A stretch of DNA of 64,000 bases from contig NZ_JAODPB010000004.1 of NCBI RefSeq assembly GCF_025770735.1, positions 186,001 to 250,000 of the forward strand. The letters are read 5' to 3'. This DNA comes from Shouchella tritolerans. Lineage in GTDB: Bacteria; Bacillota; Bacilli; Bacillales; Bacillaceae_D. The notes beneath the pieces are model-generated. The model was not told the origin of the DNA and did no database searches. It was given only the letters and a program-made list of their open reading frames with translations. This document shows, in pieces, positions 36,041 to 44,461 of this stretch (position 1 is the first letter of the stretch; every line of letters starts with the position of its first letter). The position numbers and the translations under genes were made by a program.

Positions 36041-37089
36041 TCAAGGTTTACTCCACAAACACATTGATACGTTCGTTCGGATAATGGCATTTCTTTTATG
36101 GAACCACAGTGCGAACAAGTTTTTGTGGATGGAAACCATTTATCGATTTTGATCAGTTGTTTCCCTTGCTCGTTTAGTTTGTACTGTAAGAAAGAAGTGA
36201 ACATTCCCCACCCATTATCAGCGACACTTTTGCCAAACTTCAGTGCTTGTGCCATTCCTTTCATATCCAAATCTTCAATGATAACGGCATCATAATTCAT
36301 CGCCAATTCCTTTGATTGATGGTGAAGAAAGTTCTTCCGTTGATTGGCGACTTTTTCATGAATGTTGGCTACTCGAATCCGTTGTTTGTGCCAATTCGAA
36401 GAGCCTTTCTTTTTACGAGCAAGTTTACGTTGTTCAATGGCTAATTTATCAAGCATTTGTCGATAAAACTTAGGGTAATTGGCTTTCTTCCCTTCGCTAT
36501 CGACAAATAACCCGTTCATCGCAAAATCTAATCCAACCACTTTTTTCATTTCCTTACTTTCAATCTCCTTCTCATACTCTGTAAGAATGGAAATATAATA
36601 TTTTCCGGATGAAGTTATCGAAATCGTGCACGATTTGAGTTTGTGTTCTGAAGGAATTTCTCGATGTTGTCGGATTTTGACCATTTTAAGTTTAGGTAAT
36701 TTGATATGACGACCCAACAATTGAATATTCCCATTGACGACATTCGTCGTGTAGCTTTGTTTATGATGTTTCCTTTTGAATGTTGGGAACTTGGCCATCC
36801 CTTTGAAGAAGGCTTTGTAAGCTTTATCTAAATTTAGTTGTGCGTTCGCTAACGCTAATGAGTCTACTTCTTTCAACCACTCATACTCTTTTTTGTACTT
36901 GGCAGGAGTAGGGGGCTTCACCTTTCTTAAGGCATCTTTATCCTCTTTCAGTAACGCATACGTCTCTTTTCGTTCCGTTAGCATCTTGTTATAGACGAAA
37001 CGAACACATCCGAAGGTTTTACGTATAAGCAAAGCCTGTTCATCTGTTGGATACAATCGAAACTTATATGCTTTATTTCGTTTGGCCAT
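35977..37089 (-). CDS. tnpB: RNA-guided endonuclease TnpB
   Basis: This is a 370-residue TnpB with an intact RuvC-type active site: D188 in VVGLDFAMNG, E272 in VIIEDLDMKGM and the Asp pair 350/352 in NLDRDYNSAINI. The zinc finger is CSHCG (325-328) and CVCG (343-345). The N-terminal YKFRLYPTDEQ motif is also present. It follows AGGTG at good spacing. All catalytic residues are present, so the nuclease may be functional. Confidence 0.94.
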   Translation of the reverse strand: MAKRNKAYKFRLYPTDEQALLIRKTFGCVRFVYNKMLTERKETYALLKEDKDALRKVKPPTPAKYKKEYEWLKEVDSLALANAQLNLDKAYKAFFKGMAKFPTFKRKHHKQSYTTNVVNGNIQLLGRHIKLPKLKMVKIRQHREIPSEHKLKSCTISITSSGKYYISILTEYEKEIESKEMKKVVGLDFAMNGLFVDSEGKKANYPKFYRQMLDKLAIEQRKLARKKKGSSNWHKQRIRVANIHEKVANQRKNFLHHQSKELAMNYDAVIIEDLDMKGMAQALKFGKSVADNGWGMFTSFLQYKLNEQGKQLIKIDKWFPSTKTCSHCGSIKEMPLSERTYQCVCGVNLDRDYNSAINIKKEGIRLLAAA

Positions 37090-37502
37090 ATCAAATCACC
37101 TCACTTCATCGAATGTATGTTCTCACCATACCATAGGAAAAGCTTTTCGGCTATTGCCAAACCGATATTCATCTCCCCTTACCGTTGGGCTACGCCCTTC
37201 ATATGCTTGAAGAGGGGGCTTCTTTCGGAAATACGTTAAAATTGGCCTAAACCTGCCAAGATTGTGTTCTTTTCCGGTTTTAGTGTCATCCTGGTTGCTT
37301 TCTATGTTGTCGTGAGCTTTCCTCTGACTAGTTGACCATCCAGTCTCGCTCGTTGGCTACTCTTTTAACTGTAGAGCCTGCTATTGTCTTGATAACGCCT
37401 GGACAATTGGCGTAGTCGAGCTTTTCTAGAGGTCACTTTTCTTGTGACCCTATTTTGTTTCCAATTAAAGAGGCCGGGACAAGACCAGCCAAGAAATTAA
37501 AT

Positions 37503-37545
37503 GAAAGCCAGCGTACCCGGCAACGACCGTTACACGCTGGCTTTC
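37503..37545. terminator. Strong hairpin terminator, probably bidirectional
   Basis: A 12-bp perfect stem GAAAGCCAGCGT/ACGCTGGCTTTC with a 19-nt loop is followed on the plus strand by AATTTTTT. On the minus strand it lies 14 nt after the stop of the beta-propeller remnant. It could serve that remnant and the split plus-strand gene. Confidence 0.7.
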
Positions 37546-37558
37546 AATTTTTTCATAC

Positions 37559-37705
37559 TTAAGATAAGCGGATAAATTTAATAATCTCATCATGAAACAT
37601 CTCAGCGATATAGATATCGCCATTTTCGTCAACAGTCACGCCATGGTCGATCGTTCCTAAAGTAAGGAACCGTCCTAGTGTGCTAAACTGTTTTTTTGTT
37701 ACCAC
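37559..37705 (-). pseudogene. 3' remnant of an NHL/beta-propeller protein gene
   Basis: A 48-codon minus-strand frame ends with TAA at 37559 and encodes HGVTVDENGDIYIAEMF followed by DEIIKFIRLS. The DxxGxIYIAE pattern is typical of the last blade of NHL/SMP-30-type propellers. An in-frame stop lies upstream of the GTG at 37705 and no ribosome-binding site is seen, so the rest of the gene has been lost. Confidence 0.6.
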
Positions 37706-37763
37706 GCTTTAAGCTTTCTGGAACCCCCGGCATAGCCAGGGGTTTTCTAAACCATTAAAAAAA

Positions 37764-37790
37764 GAACGTTCCTCCGTACGAGGAACGTTC
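37764..37790 (-). terminator. Terminator after rplS
   Basis: The minus-strand hairpin GAACGTTCCTCGTACGGAGG ends in AACGTTC and is followed by seven T residues, 27 nt downstream of the rplS stop. The stem is nearly perfect. Confidence 0.9.
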
Positions 37791-37817
37791 CTTCTCTTTT
37801 CGTCAAATGCCGCATGT

Positions 37818-38165
37818 TTAACGACGAATTTCTTTAATACGTGCTTTTTTGCCACGGAGGCTGCGCAAGTAGTAAAGTTTCGCGCGGCGTACTTTACCGT
37901 AACGTTTCACTTCGATCTTGTCGATCTTTGGTGAATGTAATGGGAATGTACGTTCAACACCTACACCGTATGAGATTTTACGCGCAGTAAACGTTTCGCT
38001 AATCCCTGAGCCGCGGCGTTTAATAACGACGCCTTCGAATACTTGAATCCGCTCGCGAGTACCCTCGACAACTTTTACGTGGATCGCTAGCGTATCGCCA
38101 GGACGGAAATCAGGATGGTCTGTGCGCAATTGCTCACTTGTGATTTCTGTAATGAGGTTGCTCAT
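37818..38165 (-). CDS. rplS: 50S ribosomal protein L19
   Basis: The 115-residue L19 starts at ATG 38165 ([20 protein letters not shown]) behind GGAAGGAGGG. It contains the conserved [20 protein letters not shown] and the basic C-terminus [15 protein letters not shown]. The longer frame upstream is leader, not protein. In B. subtilis rplS directly follows trmD; here argS intervenes and rplS has its own promoter and terminator. Confidence 0.97.
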   Translation of the reverse strand: MSNLITEITSEQLRTDHPDFRPGDTLAIHVKVVEGTRERIQVFEGVVIKRRGSGISETFTARKISYGVGVERTFPLHSPKIDKIEVKRYGKVRRAKLYYLRSLRGKKARIKEIRR

Positions 38166-38273
38166 CGTATCGTTCCCTCCTTCCCTACAGACATTCATGC
38201 CAACACTGCAGCAGCGGAATATCGTAATCTTGCTAACCGTCCGTCTAAGAACGTTCAATCAGCCACAACCACT
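38166..38273 (-). promoter_or_regulatory. Structured rplS 5' leader, candidate ribosomal-protein autoregulatory element
   Basis: The roughly 100-nt leader between the promoter and the rplS start contains short complementary segments (AGAC near 38245 with GTCT near 38184, and GCTGCTGCAG internally). L19 leaders that bind the protein are known in Firmicutes. I cannot confirm that this matches the Rfam consensus. Confidence 0.3.
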
Positions 38274-38302
38274 ATCATAGCATAGAAAACAAGCTTGCAC
38301 AA
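38274..38302 (-). promoter_or_regulatory. Candidate sigma-A promoter of rplS
   Basis: TTGTGC and TATGAT are 17 nt apart, with an extended TGC before the -10. It lies directly after the argS stop, giving rplS independent transcription. Confidence 0.7.
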
Positions 38303-38308
38303 TAAAGA

Positions 38309-40135
38309 TTAAATCTTTTTCAAGCTCGGCAAGCCGAGTATCGTGAAAACGCGCTCCAGCTGCTGGCTAACACGCTCTGTAATCGCTAAACGCTTCGCTT
38401 GTTCCAAAGGTTCAGCTTTTAAAACAGGACATTGTGAATAAAAACGGTTATAGAGGCTTGCCAGCTCAAAAGCAAAGGTGCAAATTAAATTTGGTTCAAA
38501 CGATGCGGCTGCTTTGCGCTTGACTGTACTCCAGCCTGCCAAGTGCTTGAGCAGCGCCCGTTCCGCATCTTCAGCGCCTTTAAAAGTTGCCCCCTCTGTG
38601 GACAGGCCTGCCTGTTCGGCTTTGGTAATAATGCTGTTTGCCCGGGCATACGTGTAAATCAAATAGATGCCTGTATTGCCTGTTACTTGCGTTGCCTCTG
38701 TTAAATCGAACACAATGTCAGACGTCGTGTTATAACGGAGCATATTGTAACGGATCGCCACAAAAGCGAGCGCTTCAACGGTCGCTTCGCTCGCATCCAT
38801 GCTTTGGGCGCGGACAGCTTCCTTCATATGTTGAATCAGCTCGCTAATCTTGATGCCGATGCCTTTACGCCCAGACATCGCATAAACCGATTTCCCCTCT
38901 TCCGTTTCAAGACCAAGCTGGCTAGCCGTTTGTTTGCTCAGTGAAACGACACCATAGGACACGTGGAAAAGCCGCTCTGCCTCCTTTTCATAGCCGACCG
39001 CAGCAAGCGCCTGCTTGACAACTTTTTGTGGGTATTCTTGGCGGTAGTCAATCACATTAATGACTGCATCGCCTCGTCCAAAAGTTGCTTGTACACCTGA
39101 GCTAGCGGTTGTCCACAGACCAGGCCATTTTTCTTTATAGGCAAAATCATCGTCAAGAAGGCCAAACTTCCACATATGGTAAGCAATGTCTTTTGCTGTG
39201 TACGTTAACACGCCATTCGAGCGGACAAGAACTTTATCACTTTGATGCTCGCTGCCTTCTTCACCTTCGTAGTCTGACATCCGAAGCACCCAACAGCCTG
39301 CTTGTGGACCGCTGTCCTGTTTGACAAACACATCACTTTGCTTTAGCTTCTGAAAGGCAGTATGCCAGAAGCCTTTTTGTACGATGTCCCTTTCCCATAC
39401 AAGCAAATCATAGTCAATCCCAAATTGGCCCATTTCCTCAATATGTTCTGAAGTAATCTTATCGGCGACCACATAGCCAAGCCATGCCGTGCTGTTATTG
39501 CCTTCTTCTAATTTATGTAGCACTTCGTCGCGGATATTCGTCGAAATGGTCCCTTTGTCGTATGCCTCGTTTAAGCGTGAATAAACATTCCAGCAATAAT
39601 CGCCAAAGCGTGTCGCTGCGCTGTCTGAGTCCGTATGAAGCAACGCAGTCAGCGTATCGGCAAGCTGGTTCCCTAAATCATCAACATAGTTATGTACTTC
39701 TACATTTTCGCCACATGCTTTCAGGAGCCGCGCCAATGTGTCGCCTATGCAAGCGTTGCGTAAATGGCCAATATGAGCCGACTTATTCGGATTAATGGAC
39801 GTATGCTCGATCACGGTCTTGCCGCTGCTAGAAAGAGCCTGTGGCTCATCGCCGTCAGCCAACGCGTCATCCCATTCAATAAAAAAGTTAATAAAACCTG
39901 GTTTTACTACCTCTATTCCTGTGACTGGCAAACGCTGACGCTCTAGCTTTTCTTTTATTGTTTCCGCAATGGTTAGCGGGTTTTTTCTCGCTACTCGTGC
40001 AAGCTTCATCGCCACGTTTGTCGAATAGTCGCCATGGATCAGTTGAGCCGGCTGCTCGAGTTGGACTTCGATGTCATTTTGGAACTCACTGGCCGCTGCT
40101 GCAATCGCTTCAATCAGCGTTTGTTCTACATGCAT
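38309..40135 (-). CDS. argS: Arginyl-tRNA synthetase family protein
   Basis: This is a class I aminoacyl-tRNA synthetase of 608 residues, longer than the usual 550-570. The signature HIGHLRN is at residues 121-127. NYVDDLGNQLADT follows, with the catalytic-domain tyrosine context KDIAYHMWKFG. The C-terminal anticodon domain carries YTYARANSI and the ending TERVSQQLERVFTILGL. A KMSKS-like loop may be the MSGRKG near residue 427. The gene sits between trmD and rplS, where B. subtilis has no gene. No T-box is visible upstream. It may be the sole ArgRS or a second copy; the window does not tell. Confidence 0.9.
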   Translation of the reverse strand: MHVEQTLIEAIAAAASEFQNDIEVQLEQPAQLIHGDYSTNVAMKLARVARKNPLTIAETIKEKLERQRLPVTGIEVVKPGFINFFIEWDDALADGDEPQALSSSGKTVIEHTSINPNKSAHIGHLRNACIGDTLARLLKACGENVEVHNYVDDLGNQLADTLTALLHTDSDSAATRFGDYCWNVYSRLNEAYDKGTISTNIRDEVLHKLEEGNNSTAWLGYVVADKITSEHIEEMGQFGIDYDLLVWERDIVQKGFWHTAFQKLKQSDVFVKQDSGPQAGCWVLRMSDYEGEEGSEHQSDKVLVRSNGVLTYTAKDIAYHMWKFGLLDDDFAYKEKWPGLWTTASSGVQATFGRGDAVINVIDYRQEYPQKVVKQALAAVGYEKEAERLFHVSYGVVSLSKQTASQLGLETEEGKSVYAMSGRKGIGIKISELIQHMKEAVRAQSMDASEATVEALAFVAIRYNMLRYNTTSDIVFDLTEATQVTGNTGIYLIYTYARANSIITKAEQAGLSTEGATFKGAEDAERALLKHLAGWSTVKRKAAASFEPNLICTFAFELASLYNRFYSQCPVLKAEPLEQAKRLAITERVSQQLERVFTILGLPSLKKI

Positions 40136-40305
40136 TGTATGAAACCACCTTTTGCTATAATGCTATTTAGTATACATGATCCTTCAGTAAAGGAACATCG
40201 CTTTTTTTGAAAACTTGAATATGTTAAAAGGAAGCGATTTCGATCCGTACGGCAAGTTTTTTTGACGACAACCTCACCGGGCGACATCTCCCGGAGTAGT
40301 TGCCT

Positions 40306-41040
40306 TTATTCTTGCTTGTCCGTTAGCCGCTTAAGAATGTCTGCTTCTTTGGCAGTAAGTTCATACCCTTTTAGTAAGTCTGGGCGCCGCTCTAACGTCC
40401 GCCGCAGCGATTGTTCCATCCGCCACTCTTCAATTTTCGCATGATGGCCAGAAAGGAGCACATCGGGCACTTTCATGCCGCGAAAATCGGCAGGCCGTGT
40501 ATAATGGGGATGTTCCAACAAGCCAGTTGAATAGGAGTCTGTAACTGCTGATTCGTCATTTCCGAGCACGCCTGGCAAAAGCCGAACAACGCTGTCGGCA
40601 ATGACCATTGCCGCGAGTTCCCCGCCTGTAAGCACATAATCGCCAATCGACAGTTCATCGGTCACAAGATGACGGACACGCTCGTCAAAGCCTTCATAAT
40701 GGCCGCATAGGAAGATCAAATGCTCTTCTTCCGCTAGTTCTGCCGCCTTCTGTTGGCTATGCTGCTCGCCTTGCGGGCAAAGCATGATAATCCGTGGCTT
40801 CTTTTTCTCGTTTTCCGTTAACGCAGCCACGGCGTCAAAAATTGGCTGTGGGCTCAATACCATCCCTGCCCCTCCACCATAAGGGTAATCATCGACTTTG
40901 CGGTGTTTGTTCGCTGCATATTCCCGAAAATCAATCGTCTGGAAGGAGACGATCCCCTTGTCGCTTGCTTGCTTCAACATCGATGAGCCAAAAACACCCG
41001 TAAACATGTCCGGAAATAACGTTAATACATCTATTTTCAT
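40306..41040 (-). CDS. trmD: tRNA (guanine-N1)-methyltransferase TrmD
   Basis: TrmD methylates G37 to prevent frameshifting. The 244-residue product has the SPOUT knot ([20 protein letters not shown]) and [12 protein letters not shown]. The start overlaps the rimM stop by ATGA. A GC-rich hairpin lies just after the stop (about 40269-40302) but lacks a T-run on this strand. Confidence 0.97.
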   Translation of the reverse strand: MKIDVLTLFPDMFTGVFGSSMLKQASDKGIVSFQTIDFREYAANKHRKVDDYPYGGGAGMVLSPQPIFDAVAALTENEKKKPRIIMLCPQGEQHSQQKAAELAEEEHLIFLCGHYEGFDERVRHLVTDELSIGDYVLTGGELAAMVIADSVVRLLPGVLGNDESAVTDSYSTGLLEHPHYTRPADFRGMKVPDVLLSGHHAKIEEWRMEQSLRRTLERRPDLLKGYELTAKEADILKRLTDKQE

Positions 41041-41558
41041 TCGTCATCTAAGCCTTCCATGACGTGGACACGGATGCGTTTGTTTTCCACATCCACTTCT
41101 TTGACAACTTCTTCAATATACGGCAATAGCAAATCTTTCCGCTGCTTTCGGTCGACCACCCAGACGTCGTTTGCTCCCGTTTCAATAATGTCTTTAATTT
41201 TGCCTAGCATGGCGCCTTCTTTATCAACGACTGTACAGCCAATAATCTCATGGTAGTAATATTCATGCTCGTCCAATTCGCTAAGCTGATCTTCTGACAC
41301 ATATAAATAGCTTCCCTTAAAACATTCGACTTCATTGATGGAGTCATAGCCTTCAAATGTAAGCAAGTCGAAATTTTTGTGCGTTCGATGGCTACGAACA
41401 GTTACAAGTGTCCCTTCAGCTTGAGGAGATTTCGCCACCTTCAGAACCGAACCGTTCGCATAGCGTTCCTCTGGGAAATCAGTGTTTGAGAGGACGCGTA
41501 CCTCTCCGCGCACTCCGTGTGTGTTCACTAGCCTGCCAACATTATACCAGTTCGTCAT
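41037..41558 (-). CDS. rimM: 16S rRNA processing protein RimM
   Basis: RimM helps mature the 30S head. I took the ATG at 41558 ([20 protein letters not shown]), giving 173 residues. The PRC-barrel half follows with [20 protein letters not shown] and [14 protein letters not shown]. The start overlaps the end of ylqD by 17 nt and the stop overlaps trmD. Confidence 0.96.
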   Translation of the reverse strand: MTNWYNVGRLVNTHGVRGEVRVLSNTDFPEERYANGSVLKVAKSPQAEGTLVTVRSHRTHKNFDLLTFEGYDSINEVECFKGSYLYVSEDQLSELDEHEYYYHEIIGCTVVDKEGAMLGKIKDIIETGANDVWVVDRKQRKDLLLPYIEEVVKEVDVENKRIRVHVMEGLDDE

Positions 41559-41964
41559 TACTTGCCCCGCCTTCTCTAATTTCAGCAATATACCCATCAT
41601 TGACGACAATTGTCAACTCCGTTTCTTCGTCAATCCACTTGTCGCCTTCCTTAACATCGACAATGACTTCTGTTGTGCCCATCGCCAGTTCAGTCCCAAT
41701 TGGCAAATTCATTAACTGCTCAATCCGAAACGTCAGAGAAGCCATCCGTTCTTCTCTCCGCTTTATTTCTTTCCGGTATTTTTGTTGGAGTTCGCCATGG
41801 GCGGTCGTATGTTTCATCGGCTTTAGCGCCCGCTGAAGCTGGAATTCCATTTGGCTTAGCTCTGTTTCGATTTGTGTTAAATCACGTTCGAATGATTTCT
41901 TCAAGTCTGCTTTTTTCGACTCCGTTAACACATGCTTTACGGTGGCCGTGCGGATGCATTTCAC
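41542..41964 (-). CDS. ylqD: YlqD family protein
   Basis: This protein of about 140 residues is conserved in the rpsP-trmD operon of Bacillus. A GTG at 41964 has GGAGGG at 6-nt spacing and is preferred to the upstream ATG at 41994. The N-terminal two-thirds is a charged coiled coil ([20 protein letters not shown]), followed by a small beta-rich end ([20 protein letters not shown]). No enzymatic motif is seen. Confidence 0.8.
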   Translation of the reverse strand: MKCIRTATVKHVLTESKKADLKKSFERDLTQIETELSQMEFQLQRALKPMKHTTAHGELQQKYRKEIKRREERMASLTFRIEQLMNLPIGTELAMGTTEVIVDVKEGDKWIDEETELTIVVNDGYIAEIREGGASNDELV

Positions 41965-42021
41965 GTAAAGCCCTCCATTCTTTGTTTCATACAAAAAAAG
42001 GGTGAGGTTCCCCCCGCCCTT

Positions 42022-42252
42022 TTAGTCGACAATATCGAGCCGCACCCGCCCGTTTTGCTTGCCGCAAGCAGCATACACTACCGAGCGGATCGCTTTTGCC
42101 GTTCTTCCTTGTTTGCCAATCACTTTCCCAATATCGTCAGGATGCACCGAAAGGCGCAACACATGTGCCTTTTCTTCATGAACTTCTTCAACTTGAACTG
42201 CCTCTGGATGATCGACAAGCGATCGGGCAATATGTTCAACTAAAGCTTTCAT
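42022..42252 (-). CDS. khpA: KH-domain RNA-binding protein KhpA (YlqC)
   Basis: This 76-residue single KH-domain protein has the GKVIGKQGRTAKAIR loop (HPDDIGKVIGKQGRTAK). KhpA partners with KhpB/Jag in related species and affects cell-wall and RNA control. It sits between rpsP and ylqD. Confidence 0.94.
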   Translation of the reverse strand: MKALVEHIARSLVDHPEAVQVEEVHEEKAHVLRLSVHPDDIGKVIGKQGRTAKAIRSVVYAACGKQNGRVRLDIVD

Positions 42253-42278
42253 GCTAGCCCATCCTCCTTAAGGGGTGA

Positions 42279-42551
42279 TTACTTACCGTTTTTTTCGTTG
42301 TGTAGCTTTTCCATTAGGCCAGCGTTTGAAAACAAGCTGCGCACAGTGTCAGAAGGTTTCGCGCCTTTTTTCATCCATTCTAGCGCTTTGTCTTCTTTAA
42401 TGTTTACTTGAGCAGGTTGCGCGATTGGATTGTACGTACCAATCTCTTCAATAAAGCGGCCATCACGCGGAGAGCGAGAATCGGCAACTACTACACGGTA
42501 AAATGGGGCTTTCTTTGAACCCATACGTTTTAAACGAATTTTAACAGCCAT
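42279..42551 (-). CDS. rpsP: 30S ribosomal protein S16
   Basis: The 90-residue S16 starts at ATG 42551 ([20 protein letters not shown]) with GGAGGTG upstream. The frame further upstream is leader. This is the first gene of rpsP-khpA-ylqD-rimM-trmD, with its own promoter. Confidence 0.97.
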   Translation of the reverse strand: MAVKIRLKRMGSKKAPFYRVVVADSRSPRDGRFIEEIGTYNPIAQPAQVNIKEDKALEWMKKGAKPSDTVRSLFSNAGLMEKLHNEKNGK

Positions 42552-42590
42552 TTGCTGTACACCTCCAAAAATAATTGCACACAATTTTTT

Positions 42591-42619
42591 ATCATATCAT
42601 CAATTCTAACAATCTGCAA
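42591..42619 (-). promoter_or_regulatory. Candidate sigma-A promoter of the rpsP operon
   Basis: TTGCAG and TATGAT are separated by 17 nt on the minus strand, 40-70 nt before the rpsP start. Confidence 0.65.
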
Positions 42620-42646
42620 GACAAACTGTTAAAACGGATTCCTTAA

Positions 42647-44005
42647 TCAAAACGGGAGCTTAAGCCCGCCAAGGCCTTTGCCTCGTTTTTTCCCTTTGCC
42701 GCCTTGCATAGCGGTCATTTGTTTCATCATTTTTTTCATGTCTTCAAACTGCTTCAACAAGCGGTTGACATCTTGGATTGTCGTGCCGCTTCCCTTTGCA
42801 ATACGTTTGCGGCGGCTGCCATTTATGACGCTTGGATCTCGTTTTTCAAGAGGCGTCATTGACTTTACAATCGCTTCAACTCGAGTCAATTGCTTTTCAT
42901 CGACCTTTAGGTTTTTCATGCCTTTTGCCTTATTCATCCCCGGCATCATCCCTAGCAAATCTTCAAGAGGCCCCATGCTTTTGACTTGGTCGAGCTGCTC
43001 TAGAAAATCATCGAACGTAAAGTCCATTTTGCGAAGTTTTTTCTCAAGCTCTTTTGCTTTTTCTTCATCGACATTCGCTTGCGCTTTTTCGATTAACGAC
43101 AGAACATCGCCCATGCCGAGAATTCTAGAAGCCATCCTGTCTGGATGGAACGGTTCTAGCTGGTCAATTTTTTCGCCCATGCCGGCAAATTTAATCGGCG
43201 TATTTGTTACTGCCTTAATGGAAATCGCAGCCCCACCGCGCGTATCGCCATCTAGTTTCGTCAACACAGCACCTGTGACATCAAGCTGGTTGTTAAAGCT
43301 CTCTGCCACATTGACAGCATCTTGACCTGTCATCGAATCGACGACTAGCAAAATTTCATCAGGTGTGACAGCTGCTTTCATATCTTGCAGTTCCGCCATT
43401 AACGTTTCATCTACATGGAGACGGCCAGCCGTATCAATCAACACATAATCATGATGTTCTGCTTTGGCAGTCGCAACTGCCTCTTTAGCTATATCAACTG
43501 GATTGGCGTCCGTCCCTTTGGAAAAGACAGGCATGTTCAGTTGTTTGCCAAGCGTCTCCAGCTGTTGGATAGCCGCTGGCCGGTAAACGTCACAGGCAAC
43601 GAGCAGTGGTTTGCGGTTATGCTTCTTGCGCAAATGATTGGCGAGCTTTGCCGTTGTCGTCGTTTTCCCAGCGCCTTGCAAGCCGACCATCATCACCACA
43701 GTTGGCGGTTTTTGAGCAACAGCAATTTTGCTTTGCTCCGCTCCCATCAAAGCGGTCAACTCTTCGTTTACGACTTTGATTACTTGCTGGCCAGGCGTTA
43801 GGCTTTTCATAACTTCTTGGCCAAGCGCCTTTTCTTTCACATTCGCGATGAATTGCTTTACGACTTTAAAGTTAACGTCCGCTTCAAGCAATGCCAACCG
43901 GACTTCTCGCATCATTTCTTTGATGTCTTGTTCGCTGACTTTGCCTTTGCCGCGAATTTTTGTCAACGTATCTTGCAGGCGCGCGGCAAGTCCTTCAAAT
44001 GCCAT
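42647..44005 (-). CDS. ffh: Signal recognition particle protein Ffh
   Basis: Ffh binds signal peptides and the SRP RNA. The 452-residue product has N and G domains with GLQGAGKTTTTAKLA, DVYRPAAIQQL, DTAGRLH and TKLDGDTRGG, then a methionine-rich M domain (MKKMMKQMTAMQGG) carrying the RNA-binding SRRKRIAKGSG. It follows ylxM by 24 nt. Confidence 0.98.
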   Translation of the reverse strand: MAFEGLAARLQDTLTKIRGKGKVSEQDIKEMMREVRLALLEADVNFKVVKQFIANVKEKALGQEVMKSLTPGQQVIKVVNEELTALMGAEQSKIAVAQKPPTVVMMVGLQGAGKTTTTAKLANHLRKKHNRKPLLVACDVYRPAAIQQLETLGKQLNMPVFSKGTDANPVDIAKEAVATAKAEHHDYVLIDTAGRLHVDETLMAELQDMKAAVTPDEILLVVDSMTGQDAVNVAESFNNQLDVTGAVLTKLDGDTRGGAAISIKAVTNTPIKFAGMGEKIDQLEPFHPDRMASRILGMGDVLSLIEKAQANVDEEKAKELEKKLRKMDFTFDDFLEQLDQVKSMGPLEDLLGMMPGMNKAKGMKNLKVDEKQLTRVEAIVKSMTPLEKRDPSVINGSRRKRIAKGSGTTIQDVNRLLKQFEDMKKMMKQMTAMQGGKGKKRGKGLGGLKLPF

Positions 44006-44029
44006 CCAATCGCCTCCTTGAAAGGAATG

Positions 44030-44359
44030 CTAATCAAGTTTCTCTATACGGTCAATAAGGGAGTTGCACGCCTCGACAGCTTGATCGGAAGCAACCGCTT
44101 TGCGCAGCTCTGCTAGCAAGCTACGGCGCGTTTCAAACTTCTCAAGCAACCTCAGCTTTTGTTCGTATTCTTCAAGCATGGCTTCTGTCCGGCGAATATT
44201 GTCATAGACCGCTTGGCGGCTGACGTCATATTCGTCTGCAATCTCTCCAAGCGATAAATCATCAAGATAATAATAGGACATGTAGTTGCGCTGCTTTTCG
44301 GTTAACAAGGAATGATAAAAATCAAACAAGTAGTTCATGCGTAGCGTCTTATCAAGCAT
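44030..44359 (-). CDS. ylxM: YlxM helix-turn-helix SRP-associated protein
   Basis: This 109-residue protein contains a sigma-like HTH ([20 protein letters not shown]) and is always coupled to ffh. In streptococci YlxM modulates SRP GTPase activity; that it does so here is inferred. It has a near-consensus promoter upstream. Confidence 0.93.
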   Translation of the reverse strand: MLDKTLRMNYLFDFYHSLLTEKQRNYMSYYYLDDLSLGEIADEYDVSRQAVYDNIRRTEAMLEEYEQKLRLLEKFETRRSLLAELRKAVASDQAVEACNSLIDRIEKLD

Positions 44360-44401
44360 GCAAACCGCTCCTTGTTAAGTCTTTTCCCTTTACAATTACC
44401 G

Positions 44402-44430
44402 ATACTACCGCAACTCATTGCTCCTGTCAA
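44402..44430 (-). promoter_or_regulatory. Sigma-A promoter of ylxM-ffh
   Basis: A perfect TTGACA is separated by 17 nt from TAGTAT on the minus strand, in the 102-nt gap after ftsY. Confidence 0.8.
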
Positions 44431-44461
44431 GTTTTTATCTTAACATCGAAACAGGCACTGG

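Larger units (their letters stand above)
35847..37245 (-). mobile_element. IS200/IS605-type element carrying tnpB only (IS1341-like)
   Basis: The boundaries are set by rebuilding the interrupted gene; TTGG occurs at both edges, so the element is 1395 bp plus this 4-bp ambiguity. Both ends carry a related 20-nt block, GCTTGAAGTGGGGGCTTCTT (35886) and GCTTGAAGAGGGGGCTTCTT (37205), identical at 19 of 20 positions. There are no terminal inverted repeats. No Y1 transposase (tnpA) gene is present, so it depends on a transposase elsewhere. Confidence 0.85.
35761..37335 (+). pseudogene. Small two-helix membrane protein gene split by the TnpB element
   Basis: A 30-codon segment (35761-35850) opens with MNPTWALFLIFVFVVGDF after a good GAGGTGG site. 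A second 30-codon segment including the stop (37246-37335) encodes a second membrane helix (KIVFFSGFSVILVAFYVVV). The two share TTGG at the junctions and join in frame to give a 59-residue protein with helix-charged loop-helix layout. The element between them interrupts the gene. I do not recognise the family. It is on the opposite strand to its neighbours. Confidence 0.75.

Noticed and set aside
37336-37430. Short minus-strand open stretch (IKTIAGSTVKRVANERDW) as part of the propeller remnant
   Set aside because: It lies downstream of that remnant's stop and terminator, is only about 32 codons long, and its similarity to NHL repeats is too slight.
37722-37744. Hairpin AACCCCCGGCATAGCCAGGGGTT as a terminator
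   Set aside because: The T-run follows only on the plus strand, where no gene ends nearby. It may be a remnant and adds nothing certain.
40136-40305. Possible T-box leader before argS
   Set aside because: The gap is too short for a T-box, and no AGGGTGGNACCGCG-type antiterminator sequence is present. The hairpin near trmD lacks a T-run on the gene strand.
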